A stretch of DNA of 64,000 nt, from NCBI GenBank assembly GCA_947184155.2, contig CAMXCT020006632.1, positions 191,001 to 255,000 of the forward strand. The letters are read 5' to 3'. Position numbers and translations under genes: made by a program. Positions within the stretch are counted from its first letter, which is position 1. The number at the start of each line of letters is the position of its first letter. This DNA is from Cladocopium goreaui. Its lineage: Eukaryota; Sar; Dinophyceae; Suessiales; Symbiodiniaceae. Shown here in pieces: positions 35,479 to 44,800 of this stretch. A model generated the notes under the pieces. It had not been told where the DNA came from, did not search any database, and worked only from the letters and a program-made list of their open reading frames with translations.

Positions 35479-37025
35479 CAGATCTGATGGCAGGTCCCAA
35501 CGCACCCCTCACCAAAGCATTCATCAGTTGCGGGTGGCAATGCATTACAGTGGATTGGTTGTTGGATGACAGCCATGACCTGTCAGATGAGCGCCGGCAA
35601 CACTCCCTGAGCAAACAGCTTGAAGAGGTGATCTTCATAGCGGCAGCTATCGACTGTTCGACAAAGAGTAGGGCCAGGGAGATCCCCAGGAAATTTGAAG
35701 ACGGGCGGCCAGCCCCTGGTCCTCTTCGATCCGAGGTCTACCCTGATGGCCTGCCTCACCTCAACAGCCGGGATGCCCAAAGAGTTGACCTTGACAACAA
35801 AGCCTGCAACTATGTCTTGGGCGAAATTCAGAAGTTGCGGGATAGGGGGGGAGGCAGTGTGCGTGAAAACCCTGCCCGCTCCTTGCACTGGTGGACGTCC
35901 ACAGAGGTGACTATGTGGGAATCGGGACAATGGTTCGACACAGCCTACGCGGCATGTACTTTGGGTGGGGCGCGTTGCAAGCATCAAGTGCTACGGCACA
36001 ATGTGGAGGAGATCCAACGCTGGCCCCCAGCCAATTGCCACCATGTACACGACCCACAGGAATGGACCCCCTACACCTCCGACGGCCAGCGGTTCTACCC
36101 ATCCAAAGAAGAGGCAGAGTACACAGCAGTCCTTGCCTTTGCGATTGCAGTGTCGGCTAGTTGGTGGGCAGTGCGCACAGGTCTAGCCGTCCTGCATGTC
36201 CCACGCATGCCCACGTTCATGTCAGTCGGACGCCGTGAACATTGGCTGGATATGGACCCGCGCGCAATGCGGGAGTGGGCAATGGCACCACTGGCGGTGA
36301 CGCTGGGCCTCACAGAATCCTTGAGGGCTGAACGATCGGGGTTACCGGTCCGAAGGCTCGTCAAAGAGGTGATGATCGAGAACAACAAGCTACCACGCAA
36401 TACCATCTACGTTGGCCGAGGCAGCTTTCATCATCGCCTATCGACGACCAAGTGGAAATCGCCATGGACACCAGGCCACAACTGCGAAGCCGGTGAATGG
36501 CCGGCCAGGTACATCGTCCATATTCGAACATCACCTTTGTGGGACGCCTTGCATGAGCTTAGCAATATGGAGCTGGCGTGCGACTGCCCCATGGAGCACC
36601 TGTGCGAAGCGGACATGCTCATTGGCCTCTTCTTCGATGCCACCGCCCCTGGGGGTGACCCAATGCAGCGGGGCACCGATGGCCGATGGAGTAGGACTGT
36701 GGCATTGTTGCAAGGGATCCAGGCTATTCCCAGGGGGGTAGCCCTACCCATGATGAGCCAAGAAGCACTGGTATTGGCATTCCAAAAGCTTTTCCCCGAG
36801 CACTGGTTCAAGAACTACAAGTTTGCAATGATTGAAGACCTCATCAACAGCCCGCCCTTCTGCTCATATGCCGCTTGGCTTGCAGAGCGAGGAGAAGCTT
36901 GGGACGGGCCCCTAGTCCCGCAGGTCAGTGAGGCAGCTTGCACGGATTGGGGACGGGTGCCAAGTGGGTGCGATGACACACCGTGCCGCTTTGCCCCCAC
37001 TGCTGCCGTTCAACTTGGATCCTGA
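35475..37025 (+). CDS. Element 1 methyltransferase-like plus DUF4326-like protein
   Basis: 516 residues from the first ATG; the frame is open back to 35403. Residues 15-175 follow the motif order of cytosine-C5-type methyltransferases in degenerate form: FISCGWQCITVD (motif I position), AAIDCSTKSRAREIP at 57-71 (motif IV position, Cys61, but DCS instead of PCQ), RENPARSLHWW at 130-140 (ENP for ENV), GGARCKH at 164-170 (motif VIII position). Catalysis is uncertain given the changed motif IV. Residues about 308-386 (NTIYVGRGSF, then ACDCP and LCEADMLIG) resemble DUF4326, a small Cys-containing domain of unknown function. The C-terminal end is lost to a +1 shift: one extra A at 36962-36963 moves the reading frame into the RT ORF (VGAMTHRAALPP). 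It lies between Gag and RT as part of Pol. Confidence 0.55.
   Translation: MADLMAGPNAPLTKAFISCGWQCITVDWLLDDSHDLSDERRQHSLSKQLEEVIFIAAAIDCSTKSRAREIPRKFEDGRPAPGPLRSEVYPDGLPHLNSRDAQRVDLDNKACNYVLGEIQKLRDRGGGSVRENPARSLHWWTSTEVTMWESGQWFDTAYAACTLGGARCKHQVLRHNVEEIQRWPPANCHHVHDPQEWTPYTSDGQRFYPSKEEAEYTAVLAFAIAVSASWWAVRTGLAVLHVPRMPTFMSVGRREHWLDMDPRAMREWAMAPLAVTLGLTESLRAERSGLPVRRLVKEVMIENNKLPRNTIYVGRGSFHHRLSTTKWKSPWTPGHNCEAGEWPARYIVHIRTSPLWDALHELSNMELACDCPMEHLCEADMLIGLFFDATAPGGDPMQRGTDGRWSRTVALLQGIQAIPRGVALPMMSQEALVLAFQKLFPEHWFKNYKFAMIEDLINSPPFCSYAAWLAERGEAWDGPLVPQVSEAACTDWGRVPSGCDDTPCRFAPTAAVQLGS
36650..36662 (+). repeat. GGYGA-loop hairpin 9 (loop GGTGA, coding)
   Basis: Shortest stem, TGGG/CCCA. Read as Gly-Gly-Asp-Pro. 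Confidence 0.6.
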
Positions 37026-38712
37026 GGACCACTTCAACCAAGCAGTCCAACGAGCCCAGCAACCGTTGCCCTACGAAGACCTCCCAGTCGTCGACTTAGA
37101 CCTGGAGTTCGTAGCAGATGCATATGTGGCACATGGCCAGCAGTTGCGCCCGTGGCGGCAGCAGGCAGTCGGGGCCATGCGAGAGCTGAAGAGACGCTGG
37201 GAGGGGGTGACCCTCCACTTGCGCTCCTTCCAAGAGCCGGCCATCCAACAGGTCACACGGCACCGCGATGTGGGGCTCATCGCATTGCTGATGCTGCTGA
37301 CATCATGGGCAGACACCAGCTTTCCCTATGGTCTGATCCGTGGGCTGCCTGCAGTGGGCTACGCACCACCTTATGGGATATTCCCCCAACAGCCAGCTGA
37401 GGTGATCAGCATGGCGGATGTGTTGGAGGGATGGCAGGAACACAATCAGCACATCTTGGGCCAGCTGAGAGCAGGCAAGGACGATGAGTTCCTCCTGCAG
37501 CAGTCATTGGAGGACGCAGCGAATGGCTTCTGCACAGAGCCCTTGCGACGGACAGATTTCCTGCGGGCCATTGGCAACAAGGCCCATCGATTGATCCCGC
37601 GTTGCGTGATCACACAGAGCTCAGGCAAGCAGCGTGTGATCGACAATGGAGACACCGGAGGACAATCAGCCTTGTCATCTGATGCTAACAAGCTCACATT
37701 GTGCAGTCCATTGCGTCCTGCCCAGCACATTCGCCTTGCAATGCATCGTTGGACAGAGGATGAGATGGCCGATTTCTTCGCGAACGATGCCTGGGAAACA
37801 GGACAAGAAGATCTGCCTTCAGCATACAGGTATTGCCCTATGGCATTGCAGGAAAGTCTGGGCTGCGTGGTGTGGTACCATCACGAATGGCAAACCCCTG
37901 CATACCAAGTCTACGCTGGGCTACTCTTCGGACTGCCACTGGCGGTTACATCATTCAACCGTTTTTCCAGACTATTGGAGGCACTTGCCAGGCGTTTTTG
38001 CCGAGTTTTGACATCCCTGTACTTTGATGATGCAACCATTACAGACTTGCGATCCTCAAAAGGGTCAGGCCAATGGGCCATGAATCAATTGTGTTCTCTC
38101 ATCGGATCCCCCTTCGCAGAGGACAAGAAACAACCAATGCAGAGCACCGGAACCTTTTTGGGATTGACTCATGATCTTAGCTCCATCAACGAAACAGGGC
38201 ATGTACAGTTTTGGGCTCGAGAACGGCTCCATGACAAAGTACGTGACATGTTGGCAACAGCCAGGGTGACTGGCCATTTTAGCCGAGGGGCAGCATCGAA
38301 GCTGTACGGCTTGGCCAACTTCCTGGAACAGGGCATCTACGGTCGAGTGGGATATGGTGGCCTTATGGCCATCAAAGCCAGGCAAGACGAGACAACCTCG
38401 ACCATCACTCCCGAGATTGAAGCATGCTTCGAGGTGATCGAAGCGGTTATGCGCTTTCAGCCAAAACGGGAATTTCCCGTTCTGCACCTGGATCATCTGC
38501 GCTTTTTGGCAGCCTCCGACGCAGCTGTCGAAGCAGACAATCCTGGTTCAGGAGGTTTTCACCTGATCTTTTTCCAGCCTGACGGATCACAAATTCGTCA
38601 CAGTTTTGTCGCGACCAAATGCAGAACTACGAGCACTTTGGCAACCTGCAGGGACGCATATCGCCCAATTGGAACTATCTATGGTGCTCTACGCCCTTGT
38701 CGAAAGGCCTGA
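36928..38712 (+). CDS. Element 1 reverse transcriptase with start of RNase H
   Basis: RNA-dependent DNA polymerase of the YR-retrotransposon type. Homology begins at about 36964 (VGAMTHRAALPPLLPFNL), after the shift out of the preceding ORF; the listed ATG is only the first one in frame. A thumb/fingers region is followed by QEDLPSAYRYCP (motif A), LLFGLPLAVTSFNRF (motif B) and SLYFDDATITD (motif C, catalytic YFDD). Around 38500 it reads FLAASDAAVEADNPGSGGFH, the first strand of RNase H with its catalytic Asp. The frame then goes wrong: a +1 shift within the T run at 38604-38607 moves the rest of RNase H to the next frame. The polymerase domain itself is intact. It would copy element RNA using a YR-type circular route rather than an integrase. 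Confidence 0.88.
   Translation: MRQLARIGDGCQVGAMTHRAALPPLLPFNLDPEDHFNQAVQRAQQPLPYEDLPVVDLDLEFVADAYVAHGQQLRPWRQQAVGAMRELKRRWEGVTLHLRSFQEPAIQQVTRHRDVGLIALLMLLTSWADTSFPYGLIRGLPAVGYAPPYGIFPQQPAEVISMADVLEGWQEHNQHILGQLRAGKDDEFLLQQSLEDAANGFCTEPLRRTDFLRAIGNKAHRLIPRCVITQSSGKQRVIDNGDTGGQSALSSDANKLTLCSPLRPAQHIRLAMHRWTEDEMADFFANDAWETGQEDLPSAYRYCPMALQESLGCVVWYHHEWQTPAYQVYAGLLFGLPLAVTSFNRFSRLLEALARRFCRVLTSLYFDDATITDLRSSKGSGQWAMNQLCSLIGSPFAEDKKQPMQSTGTFLGLTHDLSSINETGHVQFWARERLHDKVRDMLATARVTGHFSRGAASKLYGLANFLEQGIYGRVGYGGLMAIKARQDETTSTITPEIEACFEVIEAVMRFQPKREFPVLHLDHLRFLAASDAAVEADNPGSGGFHLIFFQPDGSQIRHSFVATKCRTTSTLATCRDAYRPIGTIYGALRPCRKA
37199..37217 (+). repeat. GGYGA-loop hairpin 10 (loop GGTGA, coding)
   Basis: Perfect 7-bp stem TGGAGGG/CCCTCCA. 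Read as Gly-Val-Thr. Confidence 0.9.
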
Positions 38713-39028
38713 TCTGTTTCGAAATCGACACGGCCTATGGTTTTTGGACAACGTAGCAGCCGTCATGACGCTAGTGAGAGGACGTTCTAGCAATGCCGAC
38801 TTAGCGAAGCTAGGTCATTTGATCCATCTAGCTCTGTTTGCACTGCGAGCCCAAGGATATTGGGAGTACGTCCAGAGCAAGAGCAACTGGGCTGACGATA
38901 TCAGCCGCCTTGGCGTCAATGATCCATGGTGGCGATGCCATGGTTTTGAATTTTACTCGTCGTACCTCCCTACAATCTTGTTCCAGCTACCCTTTGCAGC
39001 TGTCATTCTCACCTTCGAATACCTTTAG
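38606..39028 (+). pseudogene. Element 1 RNase H, C-terminal part (frame-shifted)
   Basis: Continues the RNase H fold begun in the RT frame. IAQLELSMVLYAL supplies the helix with catalytic Glu, LWFLDNVAAVMTLVRG the second Asp, and SNWADDISRLG the last Asp with the family's N-x-A-D-x-x-S-R ending. A one-base excess in TTTT at 38604-38607 separates it from the first Asp. It ends at 39028, 22 nt before B1. Without that indel the RT-RNase H protein would be complete. Confidence 0.85.
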
Positions 39029-39049
39029 TGCTTTGGGAATTGAGTGCAT

Positions 39050-39262
39050 TGGGTGATTCCTGCAGAGCAGGTTCCAGCCTGGGTTGCCAGGCAGCTGACC
39101 AGTGGCGAAACTGGTCTGGGGCTATGTACGTGTCACATCGTGACAACCCAAAGCAAACCTGAGGATTGCAGGTGAAATTGACTGAGCATAGGCATAGCTG
39201 TGGAAAAAGAAAGCTGCGGGAGCGCGAGACAGTATCTGTTTCATATGACACTTTGAGATGTA
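39050..39262 (+). repeat. Internal split direct repeat B1
   Basis: 213 bp, one mismatch to B2 (T39189 versus G39670). Shares its last two bases (TA) with the start of A2. Confidence 0.95.
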
Positions 39263-39383
39263 CCCATGCATTGAGTTTGGCAGGCTTGGGTGTGCATGTA
39301 TCATCTTTAAGTGTTTCAATGAATGCTACCATTTTGGCTCAAGTAAACTTGAACCAAAATAGCATTCATTGCTGTTTTCTTTC
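39261..39383 (+). repeat. Internal split direct repeat A2 with spliced-leader-like palindrome
   Basis: 123 bp, two mismatches to A1. Here the leader-like stretch is exact over CCATTTTGGCTCAAG (39329-39343). The palindrome spans 39318-39370. Confidence 0.95.
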
Positions 39384-39530
39384 CCCACCCTCCCAACCCT
39401 AAGAGCCGACCTCCCGTGGAGATGTCCGCCTAGGTTAGGGGAGCCTGCACGGCAGGCGAGTACATAGCCTCTATCGGGGATCCTCTCTTGGGGCGACCAA
39501 GAGAGACTTTCCCTCCCTTAGGTTAAGGGA
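39384..39530 (+). other. Spacer between A2 and B2
   Basis: 147 bp not present next to A1 or B1. It contains inverted repeat GCCTG/CAGGC (around 39448-39462), hairpin 11, and a repeated CTTAGGTTA/CCTAGGTTA element. In circular-intermediate models this region lies between the two copied ends and may hold the priming signal; that is inference. Confidence 0.6.
39483..39505 (+). repeat. GGYGA-loop hairpin 11 (loop GGCGA, non-coding)
   Basis: Perfect 9-bp stem CTCTCTTGG/CCAAGAGAG between A2 and B2. Confidence 0.95.
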
Positions 39531-39743
39531 TGGGTGATTCCTGCAGAGCAGGTTCCAGCCTGGGTTGCCAGGCAGCTGACCAGTGGCGAAACTGGTCTGG
39601 GGCTATGTACGTGTCACATCGTGACAACCCAAAGCAAACCTGAGGATTGCAGGTGAAATTGACTGAGCAGAGGCATAGCTGTGGAAAAAGAAAGCTGCGG
39701 GAGCGCGAGACAGTATCTGTTTCATATGACACTTTGAGATGTA
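39531..39743 (+). repeat. Right split direct repeat B2
   Basis: Outer right end of element 1. The match to B1 stops exactly at GATGTA, after which host AT-rich DNA begins. Confidence 0.95.
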
Positions 39744-41872
39744 TAAATATACATAGAATATCTCAATCTATTGTTACATCATGTTACATCTATGAAATTC
39801 CTTTGATTGCTATGTGTATATATATATAGATACATCTATAAATAATATGAATATATATATAACATATTATAACATATCTATTGGTATGTCCTGGTATGTC
39901 CAATGTCTTTTGCCCAGTGTTGCACCAGGCCGGCCAACTCCACTGTGGCCTCACCTGCAAGATCCACGGCTTCGAAGCAGTTCCAGGTGAAGGGGAGCAA
40001 ACTGGGAACCTCAAAAGATCATATTATTATATATATAATATATATTACATAACATATATGAGATAATTAGAATTAGTTAATTAGAATTAATGCATCTATT
40101 AACTATGCTTCAGTTCGATTAGACACATATGGACACACAGAGATTGAGTTTGGTCGGTCATGCATTCAATCCTCCATTGCCTATCCAGCCATTGTGTGAT
40201 GCTCAGGCTCTAGACGCAAGTTCCTGTTTGTCCTGCCCCAGCCTTGGTGTTTGCGTCGAAGTAGCGCTTTAGCCTTTGTCAACTGGCTGATGTGAAGCAC
40301 AAAATGCATCAGATGATATCAGATGTCTTAATAGTATTTTCTAGTGACTCAATGTGACTCAGGTCTAGACAAGAGGCAGAAGTCCATCTTGGATGTTCAC
40401 TATCTTTATGTTGGCGCCTCGGGACGTCATCGCTGACATCATCGCCATGTAAAACAAAGCGCTCCAGGCGACCCCGATCCTGCGGCCTGGAAGCTCTGAA
40501 CGGCTGCCAGCACTGCGGTGGCAGGTCCGGAGCCTGGAGTGTGGAAAATGTTGGCAAGATTTGGCAAGTAATTGCAGTACTGTACTAGAAGATGAAAGAT
40601 GATGAATAGAAAGTGGATGGATTCTGTATGATTCGGTCGATTCCGGTTTCATCTCGTTTTGTTGTCTTCTATGTGGAAAATATATGAAAATGTGATAAAA
40701 TATGTTGGAGCCGAATGTGACTAGGGTCGTGTATGTTCTGATCATTTAAGTAGAAACACCAAGGAAGAAGTTGCAGCTGTCCGAGATGCCTTGGAGATTG
40801 ACATAAACGTTGATTCAGGTGCTTTTACTGGCATTTCACACCATGGTCAGATATGCAGCATTGCAGCGTTGCCAACAGTCAAGATGGGAGATGACTGAGA
40901 ATGCTGAGAGGTTCATCGGTGGAAAGGGACGGCACACCTTTATCTGCCTCTTCCTTGGTACTTGATTGGTACTTGATGCTCAGAAGAGAAAGAGAGAGAG
41001 AGAGAGGCAGAGAGCTGGCAGAGAGTTTCTTTCAATTTGTACACTGTCACGGTCAGGTATCTACAAGCAGCTGTCCCAGCAGCGGAACAGCACGTATGCA
41101 AGTACTGGTTGCAACAGCATGAAGCTTAATGCAGCACCATGCGTCGAGCTATACCTTATTTGATGAGATTGCCCGTTAGCCATCTAGAGTGTGGTGTCTA
41201 CAGATGGTTTCCTTTATAGTATTTTTGTGGTACTGTTTGGACTGCGCTTTATGTCCATTGATAAGGTCAACACTTTATCTCGTCTTGCTGCAAACTGTTC
41301 CCCTTCAGGCGCCTTTTGAAATCCGTGGGAATTGAGAGAAGAGTTTACAGGTTTTGCTATTTTTGCTTGGCCCTTTCACACACGATTGATTCATCTAGCT
41401 CCAGCCAGCATCAGGCCATAGTTGCACTGAGAACAGACCACAATTCATTCACGTGCTCCATATTCAGCTTGGTTCAAGTGTGTATCATGGAATGGCACAT
41501 GGCAGCATTGCTGTCAAGGTTGCAAATCTGAAATCTCATGTCCGCAAGTGTTTGAGGTGGAAGATATGTTGCTCTTGGATAGAGAGGAAGCGCTTAATTG
41601 CACTGATAGACTCAACATATACGGAGGGATGATCGTACGTGCAATTTATTTATGGCGGTTGGAGTCATAGAGCTTGAAGGATCTTACTGGAGATGTCAAC
41701 CGAGATGTCAACCGAGATATGGGTCGATGCAAAGTGGGATTGAAAAAGAGAAGCAGTGGAGAAGAGCATACTGAGATATACTGAGCATGGACTCACTGAA
41801 GTCAGTGGCTTCCCATCGGACGGAGAAACTGTATGAAACTGTAGGCTTCAGCTTTTGTAGCCAGCTGTAGCC
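39744..41872. other. Unassigned region between element 1 and SDR gene A
   Basis: AT-rich microsatellite-like stretches at about 39744-39890 and 40021-40065, a GC-richer island at 39895-40015, and a GA run near 40986-41012. No gene recognised; the promoter of SDR gene A would lie at the right end but shows no motif I can support. Confidence 0.4.
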
Positions 41873-44800
41873 ATGGCGGTAAGTTCTTCCAAGACTTCGG
41901 CCAATCGGATGGCCAAGATCAAAGCAATTTTCAGCTGCATGCCGAAGCCTCACCCTTTGAGACAAGCTGTATCAAGCTGTCAAAGATTGGTGAACATCAA
42001 TGCATTTGGAAACATTGGCATCGTTCACTTGGCCTTACAAGATCTTGAAAGTTTCAAGGTGTGTGCCCTACTTGGTCGCTGCAATAGCAGCCTGGAGCTT
42101 AGAGATACTGCAATTGGATGCAATTGGCCTCATGGTTCTTCAGAATCAACACTTCATAATCAAATTTGTGTTTGCCCCCAAGTCTTGGGCAGGAAGACGA
42201 GCAATATGCTGTATCATGTGCCATCACTTGAAGCGCGAAGTGTCCACTGGAAACGATTTCCTGGAAAGTTCTGCCCGTCCAACCAGACCGCCAAATATTC
42301 TGAAGACCAAACATTGAACCAAACCTAAACGCCCCCACATGTGTAAGATCTGGGGCATGGGCCTGTCATCTTGTCAAAGCATGACATGACATAGCAGTTT
42401 ATGGCATGTGATTGGTGTATGCATGTGTATGCTATGTGCTAGATAAGTAGCTTTCATGATCAGAGCGCAAGAAAAAAACACTGTTGTGGAGTTGTGGAAT
42501 GTTCACAGAGAATGACATTGTCACCAGTTACCATTTGCAAAAACGGCACATGAACGATGTCCGCGTAACCTGTTTGCGGTGACACTGTGCAGCCCGTTCC
42601 AACTTGCCAGATCCATCAGATCCATCAGACCCTGAGGGCCCTTGTTGGCTTACTCATGCTACGCTGCTAGCTGTAGAATAAGAAAGAACCCGGGTATGAA
42701 CGAAGGGGATTGAAGGGGGTTAAACATGGTTAAACCTATCCTGAAGCACCCCCATGAATTCTGGTGATGGTCCTTGTTTGAAAAAAGATCAATAACTACG
42801 CCAACTACGCCAAGTGCCTGCGATGCTCTCAGGTCGCTTGGCAGGCCACAACAACCCCAGCTTTGGGAGAGCTCCAAGAAGTCGACATGCGAGGGAAGCG
42901 GGTGCTGATAACCGGCGCCACCAGAGGACTTGGTCTTTGGCAAGCAGAGGCTGCATCACGCTGCTTTGCAAACCAGAGTCTTGTCGCAATGCCGACACCT
43001 CGTGCTCAAATCAAACATTAGTTTCTTCATGTTTCTTCAAAATTATTCCAAAATGTTGCGTCACTACTTTAGAGTATGTCTTCATTGGCAACTTGCTCGC
43101 ATCCACATATATTATTTTAATGACTATTCTCATTATGCAGCCATTGCAGAGGCACGCTTTCAAGATTTTGGCTCATCGCTGAATCGCTACGTCTTTTGTA
43201 TTCAACCTCTCTCTCAACACCTCTGAAAGGCACTGGCCGCGTGGAATGCAACCTTGATTCTCCCCGCCATGGCCTGAGTCAGGCACACGAATCTTCAGCA
43301 ATGGCCAAGTTTGATACGAGAACCAAAAGGATCCAAAAGGTGCAGGTACTTGATGGTACTTGTACCAACCTTTTGGCATCGATGGTTCTGTACACCAACA
43401 GGGCACTGGTCATGAGGGTAATACCTTGTGCTTGAGATGTTGTTCAATGACTGTGGAAGTGCAGGAATGATACTGGTACTAGTAGCTGGCACCGGTACCT
43501 CCAGTAAGGTGCGGGATATGAAGAAGGGGAAAGCTTTGGAAGCGAGGTTCAAGAAGGCCTGGTTTGGTGTCCATTGTCCCCCAACCTGCCATCAGCTTTG
43601 TTTGATTTTAATGTGCATTTACCCTCTTCAAGATGTTACAGGAGCACCCAAACGCGCCTCCACCAGCCTCTCGTCTTGCCATGGCTGTCCAGCTGCCATG
43701 CTTGGATTTGCTCAGTCATCCCTGACTCATCTGATTCAGATTGACTCAGGTGATTGTGGAAATGGATCTAGCGTCTCTGCAAAGCGTCCGAGATTTCGCA
43801 GAGCAGTACAAAGGGCCAGTTGCCTGCTGCTCAGATCTGCTCAGTCCGTCAAACGGATACGGGCCAGGCGGCTAGGAATTTGTGGTCCCAAGCCGAGGAT
43901 GTGTTGGTGCACAATGCCGCTGTTTTGGGTACTGGAGACCTCATCCGTACTCAGGACAGTCGATGCTGCTGACCCATGGTTTCTCAAGACGGTCATAGTT
44001 ACATAATGTTACATTCAATTACTTTCAAAGCACATGAACCTGAAGTGTAAGTTTTCTTCCATTTAGATGTGTTTGCTCTTCCGTGCGATTGATTAATCGT
44101 ACCAAGATAGTGTTGAGTCCTACTATTCTCTGTCCTATTGTGTTTGTTTCTGCAGGATGGTTTCGAAGAGTGTTTGCAGGCCGACAGCTCTTAGTTGACA
44201 ATGCGTTCATACACAGATACTATTGTGCAAAATGCAAGATATCAATGATGCTAGCAGAGGACACCTTTAACATTGCATACATTGCCTTTATTTTCTGGAC
44301 AGGTCAATTACCTTTCAACGCCAATGCCTGAGATGTATATTCTGTATATTGTAAACATTGTAAACTGGTAGCCTATGGTAGGCCTTTAGAATGGAAGGCC
44401 ATGGACTGCCATGGACCAATGATTCTGCCACGGCCACGGGCTGAGGTTTTTGCTCACATCGCTGTTGCTTCCTCGGTTGGAGCAAAGCTCTGAGGCACGC
44501 ATCGTACACGTCTCGGCCAAGGCCCATGAGTCATTTACTCAGAGAACGAGGCGAGTAACGAGTCACAGTGAGTCGGACAAACAAGTGTCGTCATTTGAGG
44601 CTAGTGTTCTTACGTTTTCTTTGTTGTTGATTCCTGTCTTTAAAGTAAGTTGTTTTTTGAGCTTTGCCACATTTTGCCACATCTGCCACTGAGGTGGGGA
44701 AACATCAATATAGAGGCGCTGACTTCCAAGTTAAAGCTTCAACCACACTGAACGTTTCACACGCCAGGATTTGAGGACCAGGAAAGTGCTGGATTTGGAT

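Larger units (their letters stand above)
29644..39743 (+). mobile_element. Complete tyrosine-recombinase retrotransposon with split direct repeats (element 1)
   Basis: A 10,100-bp element bounded by split direct repeats in the order A1 - genes - B1 A2 B2, the architecture of Ngaro/PAT-type YR retrotransposons. A1 (29644-29766) and A2 (39261-39383) match at 121 of 123 bp. B1 (39050-39262) and B2 (39531-39743) match at 212 of 213 bp. B ends and A begins with the same TA dinucleotide, and the internal B1-A2 junction is exactly what joining the two outer ends into a circle would give. This fits the circular intermediate proposed for the group. Gene order is ORF1, YR, Gag, methyltransferase-like, RT-RNase H, so YR is upstream of Gag rather than last. 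Several frames are broken, so this copy is probably not autonomous. Flanking DNA is AT-rich with no target-site duplication beyond TA. Confidence 0.92.
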
